From Streptomyces sp. LUP47B (lineage in GTDB: Bacteria > Actinomycetota > Actinomycetes > Streptomycetales > Streptomycetaceae), in contig NZ_MJAH01000006.1 in NCBI RefSeq assembly GCF_001746295.1, forward strand, positions 916,876 to 980,875: a stretch of 64,000 nt of DNA, in the 5' to 3' direction. Shown in pieces: positions 37,618-47,043 of this stretch (positions are counted from its first letter, which is position 1; every line of letters starts with the position of its first letter). The notes under the pieces are model-generated. The model was not told where the DNA came from. It did no database searches and worked only from the letters and a program-made list of their open reading frames with translations. Made by a program: the position numbers and the translations under genes.

Positions 37618-39554
37618 ATCGTCCGCCCCCGCTCGTCCGCCACCCCCGACTTCCGGAAGAAGTAGCTGTTGATCTGATCGCGCCACTCGCGGGCGCTGCG
37701 CAGCTGCTCCTCGAACCGCTCCGCCACCCGTGCGTGGCGCGCCGGGTCCACGAGGTCCACCAGCGAGGTCCACCGCTCCCGGGCCGCCTCGACCTCCGCC
37801 ACGCCCTCGAAGTGCGTGTCGTAGATGTGCTGGATCACCGTCTTGCCGCTGCGCAGCATGTGCCCGTACGACACGTGGTGGAAGAACAGCAGCAGCTCGT
37901 CGGGGCACGAGAGAGGCGATTCGTACACGTCGGCCCAGGGTTTCGCGTACTGCCCCGCGTACCCGGTCCCGCTCGCCACGCTCCGGTCGACACCGACGCC
38001 GTCGCGATCGGCGAAGTGATAGGTGCCCCAGGGGCTGTATTCGTAGCCGTCGACGCTCGGCCCGTAGTGGTGCCCCGGCTGGACCATGAACCCCACGCCG
38101 AGGGGAGCGGTGTACTTCTCGTACGTCCGCCACGAGCCGTCCAGGATCGAGCGCAGCCCCGCCGCGAGCCCGGGCTCCGGCCCGAAGGTGAGCCGGATCC
38201 ACTCGTCGAGGACGTGATGCGGGTCGGCGTCCGGATCCCAGGCCAGCCGGCCGAAGGTGTACAGGTTCGCCTGAGCCAGCGGATGACCCGTCCAGAACGG
38301 ATCGTCCCCGACGTTCGCGACCGCGACGAGCCCGCCGCGCGCCAGCGAGCCCACCGAGGACTCCCCGTCGATCCCGAACCGCAGCACCTCGCTCCACATC
38401 GGCCCCAGCCAGCACACGTGCCGCTGCTGCCCGGTGTACTCCTGCGTCGCCTGCAGCTCCACGGCCAGCCGGGTGCCCGGCATCGCCCCGATCAGCGGGG
38501 AGACCGGCTCGCGCACCTGGAAGTCCATCGGCCCGTGCTTGACCTGGAGGACGGCGTTGTCGGCGAACTCCCCGTCCAGCGGCACGAAATGGTCGTACGC
38601 GGCCCGCGCCCGGTCCGTCGAGCGGTCCCGCCAGTCCTGGTGGTGGTTGTAGACGAAGGCCCGCCAGTGGACCGTACCGCCGTGCGGTGCGAGCGCGGCG
38701 GCGAGCATGTTCGCGCCGTCCGCGTGACTGCGTCCGTACGCGAACGGGCCCGGCTGTCCCTCGGAGTCGGCCTTCACCACGAACCCGCCGAAGTCGGGGA
38801 TCGCCGCGTACACCCGGGCGGTCGCCTCGGCCCACCAGCCCCGCACCGACTCGTCCAGCGGATCCGCGCTCGCCGACCCGCCCAGCACGACCGGCGCGGC
38901 GAAGGTGACCGACAGATGCGTCCGGATGCCGTACGGCCGCAACGCGCCCGCGAGGTCCGCGACTTCACCGATCCGGTCGGTCAGCAGCCGTGCCTCGGTC
39001 GCGTGCACGTTGACGTTGTTGACGGCCACGGCGTTGATCCCGCAGGCCGCCAGCAGCCTGCCGTAGGCCCGCACCCGCTCCAGGTCCCCACGCGCCCGCC
39101 CGTCCTCCCAGAACAGCGACCCGCCGGCGTACCCGCGCTCCACCTGCCCCATGACCGGATGCACGGCCACGTTGTCCCAGTGGTCGAGCATCCGCAGCGC
39201 CGACGTGGGCCGATACGTGGCGCGTCGAGCGTCCTCGAGGAACGCCGTCTCACCGAGCCGTACGACATGGAAGAACCCGTACAGCAGCCCGCGCGCGCCG
39301 GACGCGGTGACGGTCGTACACCCGTCACCGCGCCCGTACACGAACCCCTCGGTGCCGTCGTCGCCGTCCAGCTCCAACACCAGGTCGTACGGCCCGGATT
39401 CGCGCGAGACGCTCCCTCCGAACCGCTCGCAGGCCCTGGCCACCTCCCCGTGCACCGTGTCCACCAGCGGACCCGAGCCACGGATCAGTGTCCGCCGGGT
39501 GCCGATCGGCCGGAACGCCCGGTCCGGCAGCCAGGCCGGATCGACACCCTGCAT
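37611..39554 (-). CDS. aguA: GH67 alpha-glucuronidase
   Basis: This 647-aa protein starts at ATG 39554 (MQGVDPAWLPDR), after GGGGGT. It is cytoplasmic. The candidate general acid is Glu265 (VVKADSEGQPGP); the catalytic Asp344 (KHGPMDFQVREP) and Glu372 (ATQEYTGQQ) are separated by 28 residues, as in the Cellvibrio enzyme. It removes (4-O-methyl)glucuronic acid from the non-reducing end of aldouronic acids derived from glucuronoxylan. It lies 20 bp after a GH92 gene on the same strand, so the two probably form one transcript, though their substrates differ. Confidence 0.94.
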   Translation of the reverse strand: MQGVDPAWLPDRAFRPIGTRRTLIRGSGPLVDTVHGEVARACERFGGSVSRESGPYDLVLELDGDDGTEGFVYGRGDGCTTVTASGARGLLYGFFHVVRLGETAFLEDARRATYRPTSALRMLDHWDNVAVHPVMGQVERGYAGGSLFWEDGRARGDLERVRAYGRLLAACGINAVAVNNVNVHATEARLLTDRIGEVADLAGALRPYGIRTHLSVTFAAPVVLGGSASADPLDESVRGWWAEATARVYAAIPDFGGFVVKADSEGQPGPFAYGRSHADGANMLAAALAPHGGTVHWRAFVYNHHQDWRDRSTDRARAAYDHFVPLDGEFADNAVLQVKHGPMDFQVREPVSPLIGAMPGTRLAVELQATQEYTGQQRHVCWLGPMWSEVLRFGIDGESSVGSLARGGLVAVANVGDDPFWTGHPLAQANLYTFGRLAWDPDADPHHVLDEWIRLTFGPEPGLAAGLRSILDGSWRTYEKYTAPLGVGFMVQPGHHYGPSVDGYEYSPWGTYHFADRDGVGVDRSVASGTGYAGQYAKPWADVYESPLSCPDELLLFFHHVSYGHMLRSGKTVIQHIYDTHFEGVAEVEAARERWTSLVDLVDPARHARVAERFEEQLRSAREWRDQINSYFFRKSGVADERGRTIY

Positions 39555-39574
39555 GAGACCCCCAACGCTGCTGC

Positions 39575-42500
39575 TCAGGCGAGCAGTTCGACTTCCGACA
39601 CCACCGCCTCGCCGTCGAGCACCAGACGGTACTTCCCGTACGTACCCGGAGATCTCACGGTGAACGCCCGTGTCTGCCGGTCCCAGGCGAAGGACTCCCC
39701 GGACCGCCGGTCCAGGGTCTTCCACGTGGTCCCGTCGTCCGAGCCCTGGAGGGTCCAGCCGCTCGGCGCCTTAGTGTGGTCCGAGGACGACGTGACCGTG
39801 TACTGAACGCCCTTGACCTGCTGGGACACCGGCAGATCCACCGAGGTCACGGCCGCGTCCGTCGCCGAGGTGTTGTCGAACAACGCCCCGTCGCCGACGA
39901 GCACGTCCGCACGCGGCGTGGGCACCTCGTCGTCCTGGGTGATCGACACCGGAGCCGCGTTCTTCCCCGTGCCCCACTTCGACGGACGGGAACCCATGTC
40001 GAAGTCCAGGACACCGCCGCGAGCCAGCAGGGAGTGCGGCAGTGAGGTCGACGTCCAGGCACGGCCGTTGACCTTCAGATCTTGCACATACACGTTCCGC
40101 GCGCTGTTCTTGGGCGCCCTGACCACCAGGTCCCGCCCGTTCTCCAGATGGACCGTCGCCTTGGTGAACAGCGGTGAGCCGACCGCGTATTCGCCGCTGC
40201 CCATCACCAACGGGTAGAAGCCCAGCGCCGAGAACAGATACCAGGCCGACTGCTCGCCGTTGTCCTCGTCACCGTGATAGCCCTGACCGATGTCGCTGCC
40301 GACGTACAACCGGGACAGCACCTCACGGACGTTGCGCTGCGTCTTCCACGGCTGACCGGCCGCGTCGTACATGTAGTTGACGTGGTGGGCGACCTGGTTG
40401 GAGTGCCCGTACATGCCCATCCGGACGTCCCGTGCCTCCGTCATCTCGTGGATGACCCCGCCGTAGGAGCCGACGAAGTCCGGCGAGGCCGTCTCGGGCG
40501 TCGCGAAGTACTCGTCCAGCTTCTCCGCGAGCCCGGAGCGGCCGCCGTACAGGTTGGCGAGACCCCGGCTGTCCTGCGGGGCGGTGAAGGCGTAGCCCCA
40601 GCCGTTGGTCTCGGTGTAGTCGTAGCCCCACACTCGCGGGTCGTAACTCGACGAATCCACACGCCATTTGCCGTCGGCGTCCCGGCCCTGGAAGAAGCCC
40701 GCCTTCGTGTCGAAGAGGTTCACGTAGTCGCGGGCCCGGTTGAGGAAGTACTCCGACTCCTCCTTGTAGCGCTTCTCGCCGGTCTTCGCGTAGAGCGCCT
40801 GTCCCATCCGCGCGATGCCGTAGTCGTTGAGGTAGCCCTCCAGCGCCCAGGACAGGCCCTCGTGGGTGTCGGTGCTGGTGTAGCCGAGGAAGGGCGAGGT
40901 GTCCATGCCCTTGCGTCCCACGCCGGACGACGGGGGCGCGACGGTCGCGTTCTTCAGGGCCGCGTCGTAGGCCGACTTCGCGTCGAAGTCGACTCCCTTG
41001 ACGTATGCGTCCGCGAAGGCCACGTCCGAGGAGGTGCCGGTCATCAGGTCCGCGTACCCGGGGGAGGACCAGCGCGAGGTCCAGCCGCCGTCCTTGTACT
41101 GCTGGACGAACCCGTCGACCATCTCACCGGCCTGAGAGGGCGTCAGAAGCGAGTACGCCGGCCAGGTCGTCCGATAGGTGTCCCAGAAACCGTTGTTGAC
41201 GTACACCTTGCCGTCCACGATCTTCGCCCCGGTGTGCGTCGGGGTGTCGGGGCCCGGCATCGGGGAGAAGGGCGAGGCGTACTGGTACGTCGAACCGACC
41301 TTCTCGAAGCCCGAGTTGGGGTACAGGTACAGCCGGTACAGGCTGGAGTACAGCGTGGTCAGCTGGTCCTGCGTGGCGCCCTCCACCTCGACCTTGCCGA
41401 GCAGCCGGTCCCACTGCCCCCGGGCCCGGTCCCGGACCTTCTCGAAGGAGGTGCCGTCCGGGATCTCCTGGCGCAGGTTGTCCTTCGCCTGGTCGAGGCT
41501 GATGAGCGAGGTCGCGAGCCGCAGGGTGACGGTCCGGTCCGCACCGGCGTCGAAGCGCAGATAGCCCTTGACCCCGGCGGCGGAACCGTCCTTCACCGGC
41601 TTGTCGAAGACGCCGTACACGAAGAGCCGGGTCGCCCCGGTGGACAGGCCGGACTTCACGTCCGAGTACCCCGTGATCACCCCGGCGTCCTTGTCGAGCG
41701 TCAGCCCCGCCTGGTCCGTCACGTTGTCGAAGAGCACGCTCGCGTCGTCACCCGGGTAGGTGAAGCGCAGGGCCGCCGCGTGGTCGGTCGGCGTCATCTC
41801 CGCCTTCAGCCCGTTCTCGAACCGCACCCCGTAGTAGTACGGCCGCGCCGTCTCGTTCTCGTGCCGGAACGCCAGCTCGCGTGCCTCACGGCCGGTGTCC
41901 GGGGTGCCCGACACGGCCGACGGCATCACCTGGAAGGTCTGCCGGTCGCCCATCCACGGACTCGGCTCGTGGCTCGCGCTGAACGCCTGGACCGTTGGCA
42001 GATTGTCCGGATTGTTCGCACGGGCGTAGTCATAGAGCCAGCTCAGCGAGGACGCGTTGGTCACCGGCGTCCAGAAGTTGAAGCCGTGCGGCACGGCCGT
42101 CGCCGGGAAGTCGTTGCCGCGCGAGAAGCCGCCGCTGGAGTTGGTGCCACGGGTGGTGAGCGCGTAGTCCGACAGATGCGCCTTCGGCTTCTCCGGCGCG
42201 GCCCGCTCCAGCGTCACGTCGTCCAGCCAGCCCCGGAACTTCGCCGGCCCGCTCGGGGAGTCGTACGCGACGAGGATCCGGTCGACGGTCTTCCCGGCCG
42301 CGACCGACCCGATCCGCGAGACCACGTTGTTCCACTGGTTGACGTAGAGCACCTTGGCGGCGCCCTGCCCCTGGGGTGAGACCGTAAATCCGTGCTGGTC
42401 ACGCGCCCCGAGGTCGCTCAGGAAGGTGCCGTCGGTGAAGGCCAGGTCCACGGAGACGTTCGTCGCGTCGTAGTCCCGGTCGCCGTCCGCCATCGACGGG

Positions 42501-43366
42501 AAGATCCGGTACGACAGCCGGGTCAGCGGATCCACCGCCACGTTCACGTCGAAGACCTTGTTGGTCGAGTACGCCCGCCCGTCCGCGGTGTGCCGTCCGG
42601 CGTAACGCAGAGCTCTCTTTCCGGTGAATCCGGCGCCCGCCTTCGCGGTGGGCGATCCGCTCGGACCGCGGTCGACCAGCGAGAGCATGTCCGGCGGGAC
42701 CGGCCCCTCGCCGCCGCCCGTGGACAACTGCACATCGGCCAGCTGGAGGATGCCGGAGGCGCCGTTGTTCTTCGTGATTTCGAGCCGGAAGTGCTGGTAT
42801 TCGGCCGGATCCGCGATGTCGTACGACTTTGTCCGGAACCGTTCGTCGAACGATTCGCCGGAGCGGGTGTCGAGGGTCTTCCAGTCCTTGCCGTCCGTCG
42901 AGCCCTTCAGCGTCCAGTCCCGGGGATCACGCTCGGCGGCGTCATTGGCCGAGGTCAGCGCGTACGTGACCACCTTGAGCGGCTTGGCCAGGTCGAACTC
43001 GGCCCAGCCGGTGGACTCGAAGGCCAGCCACTTGGTGCCGGGCTCGCCGTCGACGAGGTTCTCCTTCACCTCGCCGCCGCCGGTGTTCTCGGCGCTCGCC
43101 CGGACGTCCGTGACCTGGTCGGTGACATTGCCCGGGATGCCGGTGCTGTAGCCGCCGTCGACGCCGGAAGCCCTGCCGCCGTCGACGCTGCTGGTCCAGT
43201 CGGGCGCCGGTTCGCCGGCCTCGAAAGAGGAGGTGAACCCCCGGTCCGCCGGTGCCGGGGCCTCGGGCAGGGCGACCGCCGCGCCCTGCGAGCCCACGGT
43301 CACGCAAAAGGCGGCCGTGATCACGACCGCCGTACTTCGTCTGAGTCGAGTTCTGTACCGATCCAT
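39575..43366 (-). CDS. Secreted multidomain GH92 alpha-mannosidase with F5/8-type C domains
   Basis: This 1263-aa protein starts at ATG 43366 (MDRYRTRLRRSTAVV), with GAGGG upstream. A signal peptide ends near VALPEAPAP. An N-terminal coagulation factor 5/8 type C (CBM32-like) domain (about 80-190, ENLVDGEPGTKWLAFESTGW) is followed by a beta-sandwich (about 205-390). The GH92 catalytic part (about 395-1140) has GFWDTYRTTWPAYSLLTP and the signature DEDNGEQSAWYLFSALGFYP. A second F5/8-type C domain closes the protein (about 1155-1263). The flanking lectin-like domains suggest binding to glycoprotein or yeast-type mannan. An operator identical in core to that of the other GH92 gene lies 29 bp upstream of the ATG. 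Confidence 0.93.
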   Translation of the reverse strand: MDRYRTRLRRSTAVVITAAFCVTVGSQGAAVALPEAPAPADRGFTSSFEAGEPAPDWTSSVDGGRASGVDGGYSTGIPGNVTDQVTDVRASAENTGGGEVKENLVDGEPGTKWLAFESTGWAEFDLAKPLKVVTYALTSANDAAERDPRDWTLKGSTDGKDWKTLDTRSGESFDERFRTKSYDIADPAEYQHFRLEITKNNGASGILQLADVQLSTGGGEGPVPPDMLSLVDRGPSGSPTAKAGAGFTGKRALRYAGRHTADGRAYSTNKVFDVNVAVDPLTRLSYRIFPSMADGDRDYDATNVSVDLAFTDGTFLSDLGARDQHGFTVSPQGQGAAKVLYVNQWNNVVSRIGSVAAGKTVDRILVAYDSPSGPAKFRGWLDDVTLERAAPEKPKAHLSDYALTTRGTNSSGGFSRGNDFPATAVPHGFNFWTPVTNASSLSWLYDYARANNPDNLPTVQAFSASHEPSPWMGDRQTFQVMPSAVSGTPDTGREARELAFRHENETARPYYYGVRFENGLKAEMTPTDHAAALRFTYPGDDASVLFDNVTDQAGLTLDKDAGVITGYSDVKSGLSTGATRLFVYGVFDKPVKDGSAAGVKGYLRFDAGADRTVTLRLATSLISLDQAKDNLRQEIPDGTSFEKVRDRARGQWDRLLGKVEVEGATQDQLTTLYSSLYRLYLYPNSGFEKVGSTYQYASPFSPMPGPDTPTHTGAKIVDGKVYVNNGFWDTYRTTWPAYSLLTPSQAGEMVDGFVQQYKDGGWTSRWSSPGYADLMTGTSSDVAFADAYVKGVDFDAKSAYDAALKNATVAPPSSGVGRKGMDTSPFLGYTSTDTHEGLSWALEGYLNDYGIARMGQALYAKTGEKRYKEESEYFLNRARDYVNLFDTKAGFFQGRDADGKWRVDSSSYDPRVWGYDYTETNGWGYAFTAPQDSRGLANLYGGRSGLAEKLDEYFATPETASPDFVGSYGGVIHEMTEARDVRMGMYGHSNQVAHHVNYMYDAAGQPWKTQRNVREVLSRLYVGSDIGQGYHGDEDNGEQSAWYLFSALGFYPLVMGSGEYAVGSPLFTKATVHLENGRDLVVRAPKNSARNVYVQDLKVNGRAWTSTSLPHSLLARGGVLDFDMGSRPSKWGTGKNAAPVSITQDDEVPTPRADVLVGDGALFDNTSATDAAVTSVDLPVSQQVKGVQYTVTSSSDHTKAPSGWTLQGSDDGTTWKTLDRRSGESFAWDRQTRAFTVRSPGTYGKYRLVLDGEAVVSEVELLA

Positions 43367-43394
43367 CGGCGAGTACCCTCCCTGCACAAGGACG

Positions 43395-43406
43395 GACAAC
43401 GTTGTC
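43395..43406. promoter_or_regulatory. LacI-type operator upstream of the second GH92 gene
   Basis: GACAACGTTGTC is a perfect 12-bp palindrome, identical to the core of the operator at 24847-24858. It lies 29 bp from the GH92 start codon, a position that would block transcription or promoter clearance. Confidence 0.7.
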
Positions 43407-43595
43407 ACACAATCCGTGCAAGGATCAGTAGTGGCCCAAGTGAACAGTGATGTCAAGAGGGTTGGGTGCGGCATTCGGGGCGTATGTCGCGGATTTTTCC
43501 GGCAAGCTTCGCACAGGGCGCTCATATTTCCGCGAGGTCTCAACTAGAGAACACCCAAGGCCAACATTGCGTTCGATCTTGCTCCGCCGACCGGA

Positions 43596-43611
43596 AGTGG
43601 ACTATACCTGT
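43596..43611. promoter_or_regulatory. DasR-like element upstream of ngcE
   Basis: AGTGGACTATACCTGT matches the 16-bp dre consensus ACTGGTCTAGACCAGT at 12 of 16 positions. On the other strand (ACAGGTATAGTCCACT) it keeps the outer half-sites of the dasA element as I remember it. DasR is the GntR-family repressor of GlcNAc and chitin genes, so a site before a chitobiose importer is expected. Confidence 0.55.
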
Positions 43612-43711
43612 CGGCGATTCACCCCTCTTGCACGAACCTGCTTGACCTGACCGCGGTGCCGGGGAGGATCCGGTTCACCGCCTGAGTCCTGGAGAAGGCG
43701 AGGACTTGAGC

Positions 43712-45172
43712 ATGGGATCCACTTCCGCCGAGAACAGCAACAACGGCAGCGCGGGTGTAGGCCGCCGCGATCTGATCAAGCGGTCGGCCGCACTCGGTCT
43801 GATCTCCGTCCCGACGATGAGTTTTCTGTCGGCGTGCGCCAGCAGCGGCGGCGACGACAGCGGCGACAAGGCCAAGGCGGGCAAGAAGACCGCCAAGAAC
43901 CCCCTGGCCGTCAACGACACCGCGCAGATGGAGTTCGTCCTGTTCGACGGCGGCTTCGGCAAGGAGTACGCCGAGGACGCCGTGAAGATCTACGAGAAGA
44001 ACTTCCCGAAGGCCAAGGTGAAGTTCTCCGCCACCCAGAAGATCCAGTCCACGCTCCAGCCCCGCTTCAACCAGGGCACCCCGCCGGACCTCATCGACAA
44101 CTCCGGCGCCGAGCAGATGGACATGGGCGTCCTGGTCGGCAAGAGCCAGCTCGCCGACCTCACCCCGCTCCTGGACGCCCCGTCCTACGACGACCCGAGC
44201 AAGAAGGTCCGCGACACCCTGCGCCCCGGCATCGTCGAGATGGGCCAGTTCGACGGCGACCCGGTGTGGATCATGTACTACGCCTACACGGTCTACGGCG
44301 TCTGGTACTCCCAGAAGGCCCTCGACTCGCTCGACGAGCAGTACCCGGAGACCTGGGACCAGATGCTCGCGGTGTGCGAGAAGGCCAAGAAGAAGGGCAT
44401 GGCGGGCTGGACGTACGCGGGCAAGTACCCGTACTACCTCCCCTTCTCGCTCTACCCGATGATCGGCAAGGTCGGCGGTGTCGAGGTCCTCGACGCCATC
44501 GACAACCTGGAGCCGAACGCCTGGAAGAACCCGGCGGTCAAGGCGTGTTTCGAGGCCTACTACGAGCTCTACAAGAAGGGCTACGTCCTCAAGGGCACCC
44601 CCGGTCTCGACCACATCCAGTCGCAGACCGCCTGGGCCCAGGGCAAGGCGCTGTTCATCCCGAACGGCTCCTGGGTGGAGAACGAGTCGGCCAACGTCAT
44701 CCCCAAGGACTTCGACCTCGCGGTCTCGGCGCCCACCGGCATCGACTCCTCCGACAAGATGCCCTTCGGCACCATCTGGGCCTCCGGCGGTGAGCCCTTC
44801 ATCGTCCCGGCCAAGGCGAAGAACACCGCGGGCGGCATGGAGCAGCTGCGCATCATGCTCAGCGAGGCGTCCTCGAAGAACTTCACGGCCAAGGTCAAGT
44901 CCCTGACCGCCTTCAACGGCGGCACCGACGGCATCACCCTCACCCCGGGCCTCAAGTCCGGTGTGGCCGCGCTGGAGAAGGCCGGCGACAACGTGGTGAA
45001 CCCGCGTCTGCAGGACTGGTACGTCCAGCTCCAGAAGGAGCAGATCGGTGTGGCGGGCCTCGGCGAGATGATGGCCGGGCGGCTCACTCCCGCGGAGGCC
45101 ATCAAGAAGATCCAGGGCTTCGCCGACGCGGCCGCGAAGGACTCGTCGATCAAGCACTACAAGCACCAGTAA
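43712..45172 (+). CDS. ngcE: NgcE, chitobiose/N-acetylglucosamine-binding lipoprotein
   Basis: This 486-aa protein starts at ATG 43712 (MGSTSAENSNNGS), with GAGGAC nine bases upstream; a TTG two codons earlier is possible. The N-terminus has a twin-arginine motif (RRDLIKRSAALGL) and lipobox LSAC, giving a Tat-exported lipoprotein. The mature part is a sugar-binding protein matching NgcE of S. olivaceoviridis and S. coelicolor (YYAYTVYGVWYSQKALDSL, LFIPNGSWVENES). It binds GlcNAc and/or N,N'-diacetylchitobiose for uptake. It heads the ngcEFG operon behind a DasR-like element, and rok7B7 follows. No ATPase is encoded. Confidence 0.9.
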   Translation: MGSTSAENSNNGSAGVGRRDLIKRSAALGLISVPTMSFLSACASSGGDDSGDKAKAGKKTAKNPLAVNDTAQMEFVLFDGGFGKEYAEDAVKIYEKNFPKAKVKFSATQKIQSTLQPRFNQGTPPDLIDNSGAEQMDMGVLVGKSQLADLTPLLDAPSYDDPSKKVRDTLRPGIVEMGQFDGDPVWIMYYAYTVYGVWYSQKALDSLDEQYPETWDQMLAVCEKAKKKGMAGWTYAGKYPYYLPFSLYPMIGKVGGVEVLDAIDNLEPNAWKNPAVKACFEAYYELYKKGYVLKGTPGLDHIQSQTAWAQGKALFIPNGSWVENESANVIPKDFDLAVSAPTGIDSSDKMPFGTIWASGGEPFIVPAKAKNTAGGMEQLRIMLSEASSKNFTAKVKSLTAFNGGTDGITLTPGLKSGVAALEKAGDNVVNPRLQDWYVQLQKEQIGVAGLGEMMAGRLTPAEAIKKIQGFADAAAKDSSIKHYKHQ

Positions 45173-45188
45173 CGGCAACGGAGCGGCG

Positions 45189-46115
45189 ATGCAGCACGGC
45201 AAGTACCGGTTCATCGTGGGGTTTCTGGCGCTGCCCCTGGGACTGTACGCGCTATTCGTGGTCTGGCCGTTCATCCAGTCCATCTACTACTCGTTCACGG
45301 ACTGGACCGGCCTGAGCCCCGAATTCAAGATGGTCGGCCTGGACAACTACCGGAGGATGCTGGACGACCCGATCTTCTGGAAGTCCTTGCAGCACAGCTT
45401 GATCTTCGCGCTCGTGCTGCCGCTGGTGACGATCAGCCTCGCGCTGTTCTTCTCCTTCATGATCAATGTCGGCGGACGGAAGAGAAGGGGGGGCCCGGTC
45501 GTCACCGGTGTCCGGGGCTCCTCCTTCTACAAGATCGTGTATTTCTTCCCGCAGGTCCTCTCGATCGCGATCGTCGCCCTGTTGTTCGCCTTCGCGTACA
45601 ACCCGGACAGCGGTGCCATCAACTCGATCCTGCGCGGCATCGGGCTCGGCAGCATCCAGCCGTTGTGGCTGGGCGACCCGAGCCTCGCCCTGTGGGCCGT
45701 GATGGCGGTCCTCGTGTGGTCCACGGTCGGCTTCTTCGTGGTCCTGTTCAGCGCCGGTATGGCCTCCATCCCGGCGGACCTGTACGAGGCGGCACTGCTC
45801 GACGGGGCGGGGCGGGCCAGCACGTTCTTCCGGATCACCCTGCCGCTGCTGTGGGACACGGTGCAGTCCGGCTGGGTCTACATGGGCATCCTGGCTCTCG
45901 GTGCCGAGTCGTTCGCGGTCGTACAGATCATGACGACCGGACCCGGCGGCCCCGACTACTCGACCACCGTCATGGTCCTGTACGTGTACCAGAAGGCGTT
46001 CCGTGACGGACAGGCCGCCTATGCCACCACCATCGGCGTCGCCCTGCTCGTCGTCACGCTGGCGTTCGCCGCCCTGGTGATGCGGCTGGGCCGGCGCGAG
46101 CGGCTGGAGTACTGA
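45189..46115 (+). CDS. ngcF: NgcF, sugar ABC transporter permease
   Basis: This 308-aa protein starts at ATG 45189, after CGGAG. It has six membrane segments (first: YRFIVGFLALPLGLYALFVV), and its EAA loop is YEAALLDGAGRASTFFRITL. It is a MalF-type subunit and forms the chitobiose/GlcNAc pore with NgcG. The insert GGRKRRGGPVVTG between TM2 and TM3 is strongly basic. It is encoded 16 bp after ngcE. Confidence 0.9.
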   Translation: MQHGKYRFIVGFLALPLGLYALFVVWPFIQSIYYSFTDWTGLSPEFKMVGLDNYRRMLDDPIFWKSLQHSLIFALVLPLVTISLALFFSFMINVGGRKRRGGPVVTGVRGSSFYKIVYFFPQVLSIAIVALLFAFAYNPDSGAINSILRGIGLGSIQPLWLGDPSLALWAVMAVLVWSTVGFFVVLFSAGMASIPADLYEAALLDGAGRASTFFRITLPLLWDTVQSGWVYMGILALGAESFAVVQIMTTGPGGPDYSTTVMVLYVYQKAFRDGQAAYATTIGVALLVVTLAFAALVMRLGRRERLEY

Positions 46116-46119
46116 TCCG

Positions 46120-47043
46120 ATGAAGACGACCGAAACCCCTGCCCCCGTACCGGCCGAGTCCGGTGTTCCCGTCGCCAAGACCGAGACCCGAGGCGACCCT
46201 GCCCGGAAGGAGAAGAAGGAGGGCGGCGTCCTCAACGTCTTCTCGCACGGCATGCTCATCCTGTGGGCGTTCATGGTCGTGCTGCCGCTGCTGTGGGCGG
46301 TGATGACGTCCTTCAAGGACGACAGCTCCATCTTCAACTCGCCCTGGGCGCTGCCGGACAAGCTGCACTTCGACAACTGGTCGCGGGCCTGGACCGACGC
46401 CAACATGAGCGACTACTTCCTCAACACCATTCTGGTGGTGGCGGGTTCGCTCATCGGCACGCTGGTGCTCGGCTCGATGGCGGCGTATGTGCTGGCCCGG
46501 TTCGATTTCCCGGGCAACCGTTTCATCTACTTCCTGTTCATCGGCGGCATGAGTTTTCCGATCATGCTGGCGCTGGTCCCGCTGTTCTACGTCGTGAACA
46601 ACATGGGCCTGCTGAACACGATCCACGGGCTGATCCTGGTCTACATCGCCTACTCGCTGCCGTTCACGGTCTTCTTCCTGACCGCGTTCTTCCGCACCCT
46701 GCCGACCTCGGTGGCGGAGGCGGCCTTCGTGGACGGCGCCTCGCACTCCAGGACGTTCTTCCAGATCATGCTGCCGATGGCCAAGCCGGGCCTGATCAGC
46801 GTGGGGATCTTCAACTTCCTGGGCCAGTGGAACCAGTACATGCTGCCGACGGTGCTCAACACCGACCCGGACAAACGGGTGCTGACCCAGGGGCTGGTCC
46901 AACTCGCGGCCAGCCAGGGCTACAAGGGCGACTGGTCGGGCCTGTTCGCCGGTCTGGTGATGGCGATGATCCCGGTCCTCGTGGCCTACATCATCTTCCA
47001 GCGACAGGTGGTGGCAGGACTGACGGCGGGTGCCCTGAAGTAG
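46120..47043 (+). CDS. ngcG: NgcG, sugar ABC transporter permease
   Basis: This 307-aa protein starts at ATG 46120, four bases after ngcF. A 45-residue Lys/Glu/Pro-rich cytoplasmic N-terminus precedes six membrane segments. The EAA loop reads VAEAAFVDGASHSRTFFQIM. It is a MalG-type subunit. The operon ends here without an ATPase gene; the shared ATPase MsiK is the known energiser of similar Streptomyces importers. Confidence 0.9.
   Translation: MKTTETPAPVPAESGVPVAKTETRGDPARKEKKEGGVLNVFSHGMLILWAFMVVLPLLWAVMTSFKDDSSIFNSPWALPDKLHFDNWSRAWTDANMSDYFLNTILVVAGSLIGTLVLGSMAAYVLARFDFPGNRFIYFLFIGGMSFPIMLALVPLFYVVNNMGLLNTIHGLILVYIAYSLPFTVFFLTAFFRTLPTSVAEAAFVDGASHSRTFFQIMLPMAKPGLISVGIFNFLGQWNQYMLPTVLNTDPDKRVLTQGLVQLAASQGYKGDWSGLFAGLVMAMIPVLVAYIIFQRQVVAGLTAGALK

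Larger units (their letters stand above)
43367..43711. promoter_or_regulatory. Divergent control region GH92-aguA / ngcEFG
   Basis: This 345-bp region separates two divergent operons and is clearly poorer in G+C than its surroundings. It holds a LacI-type operator beside the GH92 start (43395-43406) and a DasR-like element on the ngcE side (43596-43611). No gene is seen in it. Confidence 0.7.
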
